Assembly: GCF_024679095.1 (NCBI RefSeq)
Contig: NC_066553.1
Span: 2,746,994-2,810,993, forward strand
Length of the DNA stretch: 64,000 nucleotides
Reading direction: 5' to 3'
Source of the DNA: Eriocheir sinensis
Lineage: Eukaryota > Arthropoda > Malacostraca > Decapoda > Varunidae
Of the stretch, positions 35,801 through 46,984 are shown one piece after another. Numbering within the stretch: the stretch's first letter is position 1; the number at the start of each line of letters is the position of its first letter. The notes under the pieces are model-generated. The model worked only from the letters and a program-made list of their open reading frames with translations, had not been told where the DNA came from and did no database searches. The position numbers and the translations under genes were made by a program.

Positions 35801-38800
35801 TAATTATCATGTGTTTGAAGATACCCTAAACTTAACCTAACAAAACCAAAACAAACACTACAGGTCTTGACTCAGAAAATTCACATATGCTTCCTTACTA
35901 ATGAGTCTTTCTACATAACTAAGTGAGGTCATTCTTTGTTGATTTATACTATAAGGGGCTGGCTATCATGTGTTTGAAGATACCTTAAACTTAACCTAAC
36001 AAAACCAAAACAAACACTATATGTCTTGACTCAGAAAATTCATATCTGCTTCCTTCCTAATGAGACTTTCTATATATCTAAGTGAGGTCATTCTCTGTTG
36101 ATTTCTACTGTAAGGGGCTGGCTATCATGTGTTTGAAGATACCCTAAACTTAACCTAACAAAACCTGATAGTTACTTTAGGTCTTGACTCAGAAAATTCA
36201 TATATGCTTCCTTACTAATGAGTCTTTCTACATAACTAAGTGAGGTCATTCTTTGTTGATTTATACTATAAGGGGCTGGCTATCATGTGTTCGAAGATAC
36301 CCTAAACTTAACCTAACATAACCTAACAAAACCAAAACAAACACTATATGTCTTGACTCAGAAAATTCATGTATGCTTCCTTCCTAATGAGACTTTCAAT
36401 AAGTGAGGTCATTCTTTGTTGATTTCTACTATAAGGGACTGGTTATCATGTGTTTGAAGATACCCTAAACCTAACCTAACATAACCTAACAAAACCAAAA
36501 CAAACACTCTACATCTTGACTCAGAAAATTCATGTATGCTTCCTTCCTAATGAGACTTTCTATATATTTAAGTGAGGTCATTCTCTGTTGATTTCTACTA
36601 TAAGGGACTGGTTATCATGTGTTTGAAGATACCCTAAACTTAACCTAACAAAACCAAAACAAACACTCTACGTCTTGACTCAGAAAATTCATGTATGCTT
36701 CCTTCCTAATGAGACTTTCTATATATTTAAGTGAGGTCATTCTCTGTTGATTTCTACTTTAAGGGACTAATTATCATGTGTTTGAAGATACCCTAAACTT
36801 AACCTAACATAACCTAACAAAACCAAAACAAACACTACAGGTCTTGACTCAGAAAATTCACATATGCTTCCTTACTAATGAATCTTTCTACATAACTAAG
36901 TGAGGTCATTCTTTGTTGATTTATACTATAAGGGGCTGGCTATCATGTGTTTGAAGATACCCTAAACTTAACCTAACAAAACCAAAACAAACACTTTAGG
37001 TCTGGAAATAAATAAAAGGTAAATAAGAGTGATGACTGGGAAAACAGAAAGAAAGAAGAATGTAAATGATCGGGACAATATCTGGAACTTCTTATCTCCA
37101 CTCCTTTTAATGTGTGTCTGGAGCAAGTGCTGTAACAGACGTAGTAAGATCTTTTACCAATAACAAAGTGCTTGAACAGACTCTCACCTTCCAAGTCACT
37201 CTCTTGTGCTTGTCTGGAACCTGGGACTTGAGGGAGTGCATGAAGGAGTCAAGGTCGTCCTCGCCTCCCTCACCCCCCCGCTGCGCCTTGCTGGCCTCCT
37301 TGATAGCCTCAGCCTCGGCAAGCTTCCTCTCAAGGTCGGCAAGCTCCTCTGTTGCATTCCTGTACTTCTTTATCTGTAGGAAGGCAGCAAGCTTCTCAGT
37401 ACTTTATTGGTTCAGGAAGACAGCAAACAGCTTTTTACCCTTCTCTAGGTATTTTTCAACTAACTTTCAATGCAAAGATGATCGAGGCCCCCTAGACCAT
37501 GATACAGCTGATTATTTAACGCATCACTGATTGTCAAGTAGCTAAAAGAGCATTACCAAGGTCAGACTGAAATGCAGTTCTGCTAACATAAAGTTGTCCG
37601 ATTTTCCAATTCATAAATATTTTCTAAAGATATTCTCATGAAGTTGTTCTTACCAGTGAGTCGTAGGTCTCTGCCCCCCCCTCCTGCCCTGCTGACCCTG
37701 ACGCCTTCATCCGTTTCAGCCGCCGCCGCTGAATATCACCCGTGCGGTCCAGGAAGTCATCTTCATCAGAGTCATAGTAGTCGTTCTCCGCCCAGTCACG
37801 CTTCCTTTGCTGGTGACTCTCTGTGGGGAAAGATAATGAGGTTCATGATGATGTTTAAAGCCTAATGGCTGCCGAAACTAAATAACCGTTTATTATTATT
37901 ATTATCAATTCATCAAACAGATAAGTGTTGGCCTCTGCCTCACCATGTTTAGCCTGCCTGAGCAGATTCCTGCGGTCCAGTGTCCTGCAAGCCTCCATGG
38001 CACACTGCACCACCGCCTCCTTCCTCTTGCCTCGGTGGTCCACCGACACCACCACCGGAGCCTTGGTCTCCACTGGCAACCTGAAACAGCAGCAGGACCT
38101 CAGCCAGGCTACAACAGTGCCACCAATGATGTGTGATGCTGGACACTGGACTCCCCACCTTGCCCTTCCTGCAAATAGCCATGCTCTGCCCCCCTCCAGC
38201 CACTAACAAGAATAATACACCATATTGCAACAGCTGCCTTGGTGGGCCACAAGACACCATTGCTTATCTCGAATTATAGGTTAGGCTACACCGTACTCTC
38301 TTCATATATTTTTGCCATCATGGAAAAAACAGTGTAATCAATATACTTTATATATGAACATGTAACCATTAATTGATGAATGCCGAAAAAATTGTTACAT
38401 ACCCACTCCATGGTGACAGGACAAAGAGGTTAGAGGTAGAGGAAGGAAAGTGTTGCCAGAGGGCGGGTGCTGTTGAGGACAGACTCACTAGGGTGGACCA
38501 CTGTGTGTGTGTGTGTGTGTGTGATGCCTCATGCACAAGACAGGCCTCTGGGTCACCCTGTTACTCACTCCACAGAGCAGCGGCAGCAGCCTGGACCGGT
38601 GTCTTCTATGGTGTAGCTTGGAGGGTCGTAGCCGTGCCGCTCAAACCAGCCTCTCAGCGTCTTCTTGGGGTCGTCCAAGTGAAGATCATCACTACTCGAT
38701 GCAAAGGGATTCTTCTTTCCTTCCTCATCCTCCTCACCTTCTTCCTCTTCTTCATCTTCAGCATCCTCTCCTAAAATTTTTAAAAAGTTGTAATAAAAAT

Positions 38801-41800
38801 ATATTACAGTTGTCCCTCAAATAGTACGGTTTCGGTTTTATGTGGATTTTCATAGAAGATTTTTTTAGGATTTTTAAATTTTCCAACAAGCAGGAAATTT
38901 AAAAATCCTTAAAATATCTTCTATGACAATCCGTATAAAACTGAAACCGAACTATTGGAAACCGTACTATTTGAGGGATGACTGTACTAAAGAGATACCC
39001 TCGTGGTTACAGCCAAAGGAAAATGAAAGGTAAAAAGTATTCGCCTTCCTTTATGTGTGTATAGAAGTCCAAAACAATACTTACTCATGCCCCAGTTTAC
39101 GCCAGCATCTTCACCCCCTTCTTTGGTCTTTTCGCTGCCTTCCTTTGCTTTCCTCTTCTTCCCACCCTCCTCCTCTTCGTCCTCGTCCTCTTCCCCGGTC
39201 TCCAGCCGCTGTAGTTTCTTCTTCCGCTCCTCCGCCACCTTCATCAGTTCAGTCACGGTGAGGTCTGACTCAGGCTCCATGTCTTCGTCTGGACCCTGGA
39301 ATGACAGACTTGGATAATGACTGACTGACTGAATGAATGACGTACTTAAAAATGACCAGACGGTGGAGAAGGCTATAAATGTCTGGCAAAAACTTGTCTT
39401 TTAATTTATCAAGAAAAGGTTTGCCAAAACTGAGGTGAATCTCACGTGCTCAAACACTTTATATGTTGTCAAATATGTTACTTCCTCCATTGTGACTCTG
39501 GTCAATCAATTCTGTACCTGACTGACAGCAATCATTGATATGAACTAATGACCATGTTACTTAGGAAAAGGAGGGGATGTATGGATCAAATTTTTGCTTT
39601 GAAACTCTTAACCCTTTCCATCCGTGACGCAGACGTCGGCGTCACAGTATGGAAAGGGTCAAGAGGAAATGGGAGAGGATTAATCCTCTTCTAAACCTCT
39701 CAATCCTCCTCTAAATTCCTCTTCCATTTTCTCTTAAGAGATTTAGAAGAGAATTAAGAGGAAATGGAAGAAGATTAAGAGGTTTAGAAGAGGACTAACG
39801 GTGATGCCATCAGACGCCCGTCAGACTCCGACGTCGGCGTCACCGGAGTGAAGGGGTTAACTGAAAAGATTGGAAGCTGTTTGCTGCTTTCATGGACCTG
39901 GAGAAGGCCTATGACAAGAAGGGTTTAAGGGATCTCCAAACATATGTGAAAATACCAGCACCCAAACCTGGATCAATGGGAACATACTGAGTCATTGGTT
40001 CACACCCACATGGAGGCTGAACAATACTGAAGAAATGGCTATGGACCGGCAACAGTGGAGGAGGCTCATATCTCATCCAACCCCACCATAGGGAATAAAT
40101 GGACGTTAAATGATGATGATGATGCACATCCATAACAATCCTTCAGCCCATGAGTGAAGGGTGAGTGAAGGGGTGATTGGATGCATGACAATATCAGGAG
40201 TGGGCGACGCACCTGCAGTAAGAGGGTACGAGTGCTTCCTGCCAGCTTCAGCATGTGTCCGACATGGAGGCGGTAGTACGTGTGTGGCTTCATCTGGTGC
40301 TTGTTGTGGAAGGAGCCGTGTGTGCTGCCGAGGTCATATGCATAGAAGCCGGCTGTTGCGCCTTCCTCTGCCACTGCCCGGTACTGGATGACACAGTGGA
40401 ACCTGGACGGGACACACACAAGGAGGAAGAAAGAAAGGATTTTGAAATACATAAGGATGGTGATAACACTGTGTCCTGAATAGCAAGAGACTGGTGGACA
40501 TACAAGCTCAAGTTATTCAATACCTGTAACCTTAGGGCCATGATGTATAACCTGGTAGCAGCGTGGATCATGTTTCTTAATGGTCCCTCCAAGCGAGAAA
40601 AATGAGAAAAAATCACCCCTCACACAAACCATTTCATAATATATATCAAAGCATTTGTGATCAGATTATGTATCATCTATTTTGGGGGGTAGCTAAATAT
40701 CATGGCATGAATTTGGCCCGTCGCTGCTACACGGTAAAGCCACAAATTTGTCCCGTCGCTGCTACCAGGTTAAAGAAAAAGGCGAGGTAGATGGAGATAC
40801 CTTGAGAGGGAGGGATGTTCCAGCACCACATCACACTGGGACTGCCGGCCAATGACGATGAAGGGACGGTTGAGGGGCACCGTCTCCACAATGATCCCGC
40901 CCTTTAGCACCTCAAAGCTATACTCGCCCTGCGGCACACCACTCCACTTGGGCTCCTGTAACAAGGGGTAGGGTCAGCATTACTGTAACTGGCAATTCCT
41001 CCTGCTTCTGCTATAACTACAGTATACAGTGGTTATAGAGCTGGGCCCAGATTCAGCAAACCATTCACGAGACCTGCCGTTGAGTCTACTGAAAAATCGG
41101 TCAACTACGAATTTTCCTTGTGGTTATAGAGCTGGGCCCAGATTCAGCAAACCATTCACGAGACCTGCCGTTGAGTCTACTGAAAAATCGGTCAACTACA
41201 AATTTTCCTTGTGGTTATAGAGCTGGGCCCAGATTCATCAAACCATTTACAAGACCTGCCGATGAGTCTTCTGAAAAATCGGTCAACTACAAATTTTCCT
41301 TGTGTTTAGACGGCCCTGACGGCAATGAATAACTTCATTCATCAACATCGGAGCTGCCTAAAGATCAAGAGCATTCACAGCGGACAGAGTTACCACAAGA
41401 CTTATCAACGGCAGGTCTCATAAATGGTCTGATGAATCTGGCCCCACGATAGTACTCACAGACCAGTACATGCTTTACGACTATTCTGAAAACCGAACCC
41501 CCTCACTCACACGCACCTTGTAAGGGATGGCAGCAGACTTTTCTGTTAGGCTCTGGGCAGGAGACTTGAAGGCCTTGGAAGCTGCCTCGTCACTGCTGCT
41601 GCTACTGCTGCTTCCCTCCTCCTGCTGTTGGCCCTCTGCTTTGGTGGTTTGCCTCTGTGCCTTGCTGATGAAGACAGGCTTTTTAAACACGACATCCTCC
41701 TCCTCGTTCATCTTATTGACCTGTTTTGTCTTGCTCACAGAGGTAGGCTTCTTGAACACTGCATCTTCCTCCTCCTCAGACTTTATAAACTGCTTGAGAG

Positions 41801-42106
41801 GCCGGCTCTGGAAGATGGGCCTCCTGAATACAGCTTCGCCATCATCGTCATCCTCTTCCTCCACTTTAATTGCCTGTCTCTTCGTCTTGGTGGGGAAAGC
41901 AGGCTTCTTGAATACTGCATCATCTTCGCCTCTACTTGGTTGTGCAACTTGTACCTGAGTCCTGCTAGGGGATGTAGGCTTCTTGAATACCTCCTCATCA
42001 GGCCTGGCCACAGCCTCATCCTGCGGAGGCCCATCAGGAGTGGCCGCTGATGGTTTTGTGCTATCTTCACTTGAGTTCTCCATCATGAGACTGACCATTG
42101 CTTATC
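26822..42106 (-). CDS. SLC4A1AP: Kanadaptin (FHA + dsRBD-like nuclear protein), 11 coding exons
   Basis: Exons in coding order (start codon 42098-42096): 42098-41517, 40955-40801, 40402-40213, 39295-39085, 38770-38569, 38080-37944, 37820-37654, 37373-37188, 31614-31509, 29418 or 29402-28909, and 26959-26822. A short 5' UTR part runs to the acceptor at 42106. Kanadaptin is a mainly nuclear FHA protein, first described as a partner of the kidney anion exchanger 1; its core role is unsettled. Seen: an acidic N-terminus with five VFKKP/VFRRP repeats, the FHA core GRQSQCDVVLEHPSLSR and DLGSTHGSF (exons 2-3), then MEPESDLTVTEL, DPKKTLRGWF, a dsRBD-like KRKEAVVQCAMEACRTLD, DDFLDRTGDI, and the C-terminus QSGDGRTALNDKLGY. 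All junctions are in phase except exon 9 to 10. There the acceptor at 29418 breaks the frame, while an AG 16 nt inside (exon from 29402) restores it, giving 855 aa. A missed small exon is the alternative. Confidence 0.92.
28025..28395. repeat. Fold-back element in kanadaptin intron 10
   Basis: Left arm: GCTCTAGTGGGCTGAGCTGTGA...ATGAAATGATCACAGGATA...AAACTGACCCAACC. The right arm is its reverse complement (GGTTGGGTCAGTTTTTCTA...CCTGTGATTATTTCAT...GACGTCACAGCTTAACCCGCC). The loop is a T-rich tract. No coding content. Confidence 0.75.
29656..30340. mobile_element. hAT-like element with 8-bp target duplication and an LINE RT insert
   Basis: It is flanked by perfect 8-bp direct repeats GTATTAGT (29648-29655 and 30341-30348). 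The termini CAAAGGTGGGCA / TGCCCACACTTG are imperfect inverted repeats, as in the hAT superfamily. Sub-terminal TTAGCGGA-type words recur at both ends. The middle (about 30010-30180, minus strand) reads VGLRQGCVMSPWLFNIYMDG, a classic non-LTR reverse-transcriptase motif. No transposase frame is present. Confidence 0.8.
30718..30870 (-). mobile_element. tRNA-like SINE, copy 1
   Basis: The minus strand holds a box A-like TTGGCCGACTGGTTAAGGAG and, about 30 bp on, a box B GGTTCAATCCC. The head is GATGGGCGAGCCTCCCATAA. This is the internal RNA polymerase III promoter of a tRNA-derived SINE. No cloverleaf of a functional tRNA is closed. A sister copy is at 46985-47143. Confidence 0.7.
31910..37001. 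repeat. Intronic satellite, 31 units of ~157-171 bp with telomere-like blocks
   Basis: The anchor GACTCAGAAAATTCATATAT recurs 31 times (first near 31950, last near 36846). The unit then has CTTCCTTACTAATGAG, AAGTGAGGTCATTCTTTGTT, GGCTATCATGTGTTTGAAGA and CCCTAAACTTAACCTAAC. Length varies mostly by presence of ATAACCTAAC after the last block. The array fills about 90% of kanadaptin intron 8 (31615-37187). CCTAA words match the arthropod telomere repeat TTAGG on the other strand. Confidence 0.96.
38807..38984. mobile_element. Tc1/mariner-pogo-like MITE with TA duplication
   Basis: It begins CAGTTGTCCCTCAAATAGTA and ends TACTATTTGAGGGATGACTG, flanked by TA on both sides. The two halves pair almost over the full length around an AT-rich centre. 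It lies 36 bp upstream of the kanadaptin exon that starts at 38770. Confidence 0.8.
39608..39860. repeat. TTAACCCTTTCC fold-back element
   Basis: Flanked by TTAA. It opens with a hairpin ACCCTTTCCATCC...GTATGGAAAGGGT around GACGCAGACGTCGGCGTC. A long inverted CCTCTT/AAGAGG spacer follows, and it closes with CGACGTCGGCGTCACCGGAG then GGGGTTAA. Confidence 0.75.
39886..40125 (+). mobile_element. LINE 3' fragment ending in (GAT)n, copy 1
   Basis: Scrambled remnants of a non-LTR element: FMDLEKAYDK (RT motif), then EEMAMDRQQWRRLI, then the terminal AATAAATGGACGTTAAATGA and a GAT microsatellite tail. Sister copies are at 54560-54775 and 55066-55258. Confidence 0.7.
40547..40773 (-). mobile_element. 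TTAACCC-type MITE, copy 4
   Basis: Reverse orientation of the 220-bp family, left end decayed to ATAACCTGGTAGCAGCG, right end GCTACCAGGTTAA. It sits in kanadaptin intron 2, 28 bp downstream of the exon ending at 40801. Confidence 0.82.
41029..41450. repeat. 91-bp tandem repeat (3 copies) plus inverted partner in kanadaptin intron 1
   Basis: Three copies of a 91-bp unit (GTTATAGAGCTGGGCCCAGA...GACCTGCCGTTGAGTC) fill 41029-41305. At 41395-41448 a reverse copy appears (CAACGGCAGGTCTCATAAAT then TGAATCTGGCCCCA), so the whole can fold back. Confidence 0.8.
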
Positions 42107-42757
42107 CTATTGAGTAAAAATCAAGTCAAGCAACTATAAATGGTTGGTATGCATATGATTGCAATTGACAAGGCATTTCCTGTAAATAGGCTAAATGGTA
42201 TTCAGTTCAAGAGGTGCCCTGATATTCCCTCCATGAAAGAGTTTAAGTCAAGGGAAAGAGGAAAGACAGTAAAGAGGTTGTTCCAGTAAAAGGAATGAAA
42301 TAAACATTTTTTAACTCTTGCATTAGAAAGCCGGACATGTGGATGAACTTGTTTGGAAGGTCCTGTACAGCGAGGGTCACCTTCCCATCATTACCCTACC
42401 AAGTTTGGGTAGAAAATTGATAGATACCATGATGAATAGATAGATACCATGGCCAAACTCAGATTTGTCCAATACATTACTTTATTCTGGGATGATAAGT
42501 ATGTACTCTGAAAATTGTCCAAAAATGGTTTGTTAAAGGAAAATCGAGTTATAAATGTATGAGATTCCGGAGTCCAAGTAGTTGGTTTGAGAGTCTTTTA
42601 TGTTGGTTTCATATGTGCGACGAGTACAATAGGCGTCGCGGTCAGCTGTTTCTTGGCTTCCCCTTGCCGAGATCGCCACTCACCAGTATTTGAAGAGGAG
42701 AAATGGCCCCCCAAGATCGTTGCGGGAAGGAGATTAATTCACTTTTTTTCTTTACTT

Positions 42758-43109
42758 TTAACCCCTTCACTCCAGCGACGCCGACACGGGCATCCGATGG
42801 CGTGACCATATGGAAATGGTTAGTTCTCTTCTAAACCTCTTAATCCTCTTCCATTTCCTCTTAATCCTCTTCTGAACCTCTTAATCCTCTTCCATTTACT
42901 CTTAATCCTCTTCTGAACCTCTTAATCCTCTTCCATTTACTCTTAATCCTCTTCTAAACCTCTTAATCCTCTTCCATTTCCTCTTAATCCTCTTCTAAAC
43001 CTCTTAAGAGAATATGGAAGAAGATTAAGAGGAATTTAGAGGAGGATTGAGAGGTTTAAATGAGGATCAATCCTCTTCCATTTCCTCTTGACCCTTTCCA
43101 CCAGGTTAA
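42758..43109. repeat. Expanded CCTCTT fold-back element upstream of kanadaptin
   Basis: TTAA-flanked. ACCCCTTCACTCCAGCGACG is followed by seven or so tandem CTCTTAATCCTCTTCCATTT units, then the reverse sense (AAGAGAATATGGAAGAAGAT), ending at TTGACCCTTTCC and GGTTAA. Same family as 39608-39860 but with the spacer amplified. Confidence 0.75.
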
Positions 43110-43454
43110 GGGACATGTATTTAGTCCCTTAACATTAATATGGAGGCGAAATATCATGTTTTGGAGGCGCGGAGTGATTCTCCACAATTACCACTTAAAC
43201 TAACCTAACATGACCTACCTAACCTTTGCCCTCGTCGACCCCCCCCAGAAGTCATTTGTTGCTGCACTGCATTCAGGGACCAAGAAATAATCCATATTGG
43301 AAGTATTAGCTTCACAAGAGGCGGCGGCTACCATCTCCTCAATGTTATCCCCGAATTTACCTTCAAACGTTTGCTGTGCGTCACCCCGCCACCACCACAA
43401 CCACCAGGGGCTTCAACAAACTGATACTATTACCCGCTTGACGGCACCAACGCG

Positions 43455-45095
43455 ATCTCCAGCCACCAACAGAATCTACACTACTAATACAATACTCCGC
43501 ACCTTATTAAATGAATGGAGGAGGAAGGGAAATAAAGATATAAAGGAATGAATAAGACTCACCCCACCGCCTGCTCCCCGAGGCCTCGAAAAACTTAATT
43601 TACTCCACGCTACACACGCATTAACATAATCTTCATCCACCAACAGAATATACACCACTAATTTCATACTCTGCGCCTTGTTAAATGAATGGAGGAGGAA
43701 GGGAAATAAAGATACAAAGGAATGAATAAGACTCGCCCCATCGCCTGCTCCCCAAGGCCTCGAAAAACTTAAATTACTCCACGCTACAAATGCACAAACA
43801 TAATCTTCATCCACCAACAGAATCTACACCACTAATACCATACTCTGCACCTTATTAAATGAATGGAGGAGGAAGGGAAATAAAGATACAAAGGAATTAA
43901 TAAGACTCGCCCCGCCGCCTGCTCCCCGAGGCCTCGAAAAACTTAAATTACTCCCCGCTACAAATGCATTAACATAATCTTCATCCACCAACATAATCTG
44001 CACCACTAATACAATACTCCGCACCTTATTAAATGAATGGAGGAGGAAGGGAAATAAAGATACAAAGGAATGAATAAGACTCACCCCACCGCCTGCTCCC
44101 CGAGGCCTCGAAAAACTTAAATTACTCCACGCTACAAATGCATTAACATAATCTTCATCCACCAACAGAATCTACACCACTAATTTCATACTCTGCGCCT
44201 TGTTAAATGAATGGAGGAGGAAGGGAAATAAAGATACAAAGGAATTAATAAGATTCAACCCGCCGCCTGCCCCCAGAGGCCTCGAAAAACTTAAATTACT
44301 CCACGCTACAAATGCACAAACATAATCTTCATCCACCAATATAATCTACACTACTAATACCATACTCTGCGCCTTGTTAAATGAATGGAGGAGGAAGGGA
44401 AATAAAGATACAAAGGAATGAATAAGACTCGCCCCACCGCCTGCTCCCAGAGGCCTCGAAAAACTTAAATTACTCCACGCTACAAATGCACAAACATAAT
44501 CTTCATCCACCAACAGAATCTACACCACTAATAACATACTCTGCGCCTTGTTAAACGAATGGAGGAGGAAGGGAAATAAAGATACAAGGGAATGAATAAG
44601 ACTCACCCCACCGCCTGCTCCCTGAGGCCTCAAAAAACTTAAATTACTCCCCGCTACAAATGCATTAACATAATCTTCATCCACCAACAGAATCTACACC
44701 ACTAATACAATACTCTGCGCCTTATTAAATGAATGGAGGAGGAAGGGAAATAAAGATACAAAGGAATGAATAAAACTCACCCCGCCGCCTGCTCCCCGAG
44801 GCCTCGAAAAACTTAAATTACTCCCCGCTACAAACGCACAAACATAATCTTCATCCACCAACAGAATCTACACCACTAATACCATACTCCGCGCCTTACT
44901 AAATGAATGGAGGAGGAAGGGAAATAAAGATACAAGGAAATTAATAAAACTCACCCCGCCGCCTGCTCCCAGAGGCCTCGAAAAACTTAAATTACTCCAC
45001 GCTACAAATGCATTAACATAATCTTCATCCACCAACAGAATCTACACTACTAATAACATACTCTGCGCCTTGTTAAATGAATGGAGGAGGAAGGT
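43455..45095. repeat. 174-bp satellite, about 9-10 units
   Basis: Unit: CTTCATCCACCAACAGAATC, TGTTAAATGAATGGAGGAGG, AAATAAAGATACAAAGGAAT, CACCCCGCCGCCTGCTCCCC, GAGGCCTCGAAAAACTTAAA. The period is 174 bp (58 codons), so minus-strand frames stay open over two units. On the minus strand every unit carries a GGGGTGAGTC donor-like site. The last unit has GGAAG|GTAAGTA on the + strand in place of GGAAGGGAAAT. Confidence 0.93.
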
Positions 45096-45109
45096 AAGTA
45101 CATATACAG

Positions 45110-45190
45110 GCAATAATTAGAGTCTCACCGCCGCGCCGCCCGCCCCGCCACTGCCAGGCTCAGCTGATCACTGTTTACATGAGGGGCTGA
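45110..45190 (-). promoter_or_regulatory. SLC4A1AP: Candidate kanadaptin promoter / untranslated first exon
   Basis: A GC-rich patch; the minus strand reads GGCAGTGGCGGGGCGGGCGG, then a donor GCGGCG|GTGAGACTCT. The first coding exon of kanadaptin begins after an acceptor (ACTCAATAG) at 42107-42115, so an upstream untranslated exon is needed. This is the best CpG-rich donor candidate on that strand. Inference. Confidence 0.35.
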
Positions 45191-45997
45191 GGGGTCCTAT
45201 TACCACTGTTGCTATTTATACTATTTATTACTATTAGGGTCATTGTTGTCTTTATATATGTTATTGGTTTACGGTCATGACTTCTTTTACGTTTACTTAC
45301 ATGGAAGTTTTAGGCTCGTACTGTCTTTCTTTATTTAATTTCCACAGCTATTTTATTTTTCTTGTTATATTTAGTCTTGTTTCTCGTTTTTATTATTGAT
45401 GTTGATGCTATTTGTTATTTATTCATTGCTGTTATTGTTGGTTAACCATGAAAACTGGGAGACAGAGAGAAATTATGGAATAGACGTGACTGAAAAGGCA
45501 AGTAAATTATGAAAGCACCCGCGGAAAATGTCTTGAGTAAGTAAAATAAGTAGAAATAGTAAAGAGGAAAGGTAATGCAAAGGTCACAAGGAGAAAATGC
45601 TCGAAACACCGGCGACTCCCATATATTAAGCCTCGTAGCGGCTATTACACTCAACCAAAGAGGCAATACTAGTGTTCAATAGGCAGACGAATATAAATAA
45701 CTGGTGATCTTTAATATATCTGTGTTCGGAAGGTAATGGGGAAGCAATAAACTCGAAATAAATACAAGTGCAATATTCCGCCATTTCAACGGTGCCACAA
45801 GGTAAACAAAACATTTTATCCTTTACTAACCTGCTTGTTGCTCCCTTTAATGTGGCTCAAAGGTCACATCTCGTACGTGTCATACTCTCCCTGTTAGTTC
45901 ATAATGTTGAGTCACCTTTCTGTTCTATCCCCAGTGTCGGCAGCCTCTCCCTGACATCGCTAAGGAACCTTGGGGTATGATTAAGTTAGGTCACCCA
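45191..45997. other. Gene-free stretch
   Basis: AT-rich unique sequence on the 5' side of both kanadaptin and MTRF1L. No frame or RNA gene was supported. The MTRF1L transcription start may lie here or further right. Confidence 0.5.
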
Positions 45998-46678
45998 TTA
46001 GCAACACGAAGACAGATACTATAATGCTATATAAGATCACAAACAATTTAGTAGACAGCAGGTTGACAGTGATTAGCATTAGCAACACGAAGACAAATAC
46101 ACAGACAAATGCTAGATAAGATCATAAACAATTTAGTAGACAGCAGGTTGACAGTGATTAGCATTAGCAACACGAAGACAGATACACAGACAAATGCTAG
46201 ATAAGATCATAAACAATTTAGTAGACAGCAGGTTGACAGTGATTAGCATTAGCAACACGAAGACAAATACACAGACAAATGCTAGATAAGATCACATACA
46301 ATTTAATATACAGCAGGTTGACAGTGATTAGCATTAGCAACACGAAGACAAATACACAGACAAATGCTAGATAAGATCACATACAATTTAATATACAGCA
46401 GGTTGACAGTGATTAGCATTAGCAACACGAAGACAAATACACACAACAAATGCTATATAAGATCACATACAATTTAATATACAGCAGGTTGACAGTGATT
46501 AGCATTAGCAACACGAAGACAAATACACACAACAAATGCTATATAAGATCACATACAATTTAATATACAGCAGGTTGACAGTGATTAGCATTAGCAACAC
46601 GAAGACATATACACAGACAACAAATGCTATATAAAATCACATACAATTTAATATACAGCAGGTTGACAGTGATTAGCA
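45998..46678. repeat. ~85-bp tandem repeat, 8 units
   Basis: Unit: TTAGCAACACGAAGACAAAT, ACAAATGCTAGATAAGATCA, ACAGCAGGTTGACAGTGATT. Two variants occur: AATTTAGTAGACAG in the left half of the array and AATTTAATATACAG in the right half. Confidence 0.92.
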
Positions 46679-46689
46679 GTTCAGGGGAA

Positions 46690-46885
46690 TGTGGCTGTAA
46701 TTACCCAGTTGTATTTACCTAGTTGTAGTTTTACAGGGCCTGGGCTTTACGCTCGTATGGTCCCGTCTCCGTATCTACATTTATCCAACTTTTCCTTAAA
46801 GCTTTGCACACTTCTCGCCGATACTACATCCTCACTTAGTCTGTTCCAAACCTCTATATTTCTTTGCGGGAAGCTATATTTGATT
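46690..46885 (-). mobile_element. C-terminus and tail of a CR1/Jockey-like LINE
   Basis: The minus strand encodes KYSFPQRNIEVWNRLSEDVV then SARSVQSFKEKLDKCRYGDG and TIRA followed by a stop. This is the conserved end of many non-LTR polyproteins (FxxRxxxxWNxLP...SVxxFKxxLDK). The tail repeats TACAACTAGGTAAATACAACT. Only the last 45 or so codons are kept (5' truncation). Confidence 0.8.
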
Positions 46886-46984
46886 TGAGTGCCGTGAGAT
46901 GGGAAGGTTAGGATTTACATCACCAGGGTCCAGAGAAAGAATGTATCCCCTGGACCCTGTGTCATGCCCCAGGAGAAATTAATC

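Noticed and set aside
31910..37001. Regular repeats with spacer-like variation, CRISPR-like at first sight
   Set aside because: Whole 157-171-bp units are repeated, not short repeats with unique spacers, and the array lies in a eukaryotic intron.
43476..44165. Two 113-codon minus-strand frames with identical 58-residue repeats
   Set aside because: Not called as a gene: satellite period is a multiple of three and frames end at a stop every two units. Kept as a finding only.
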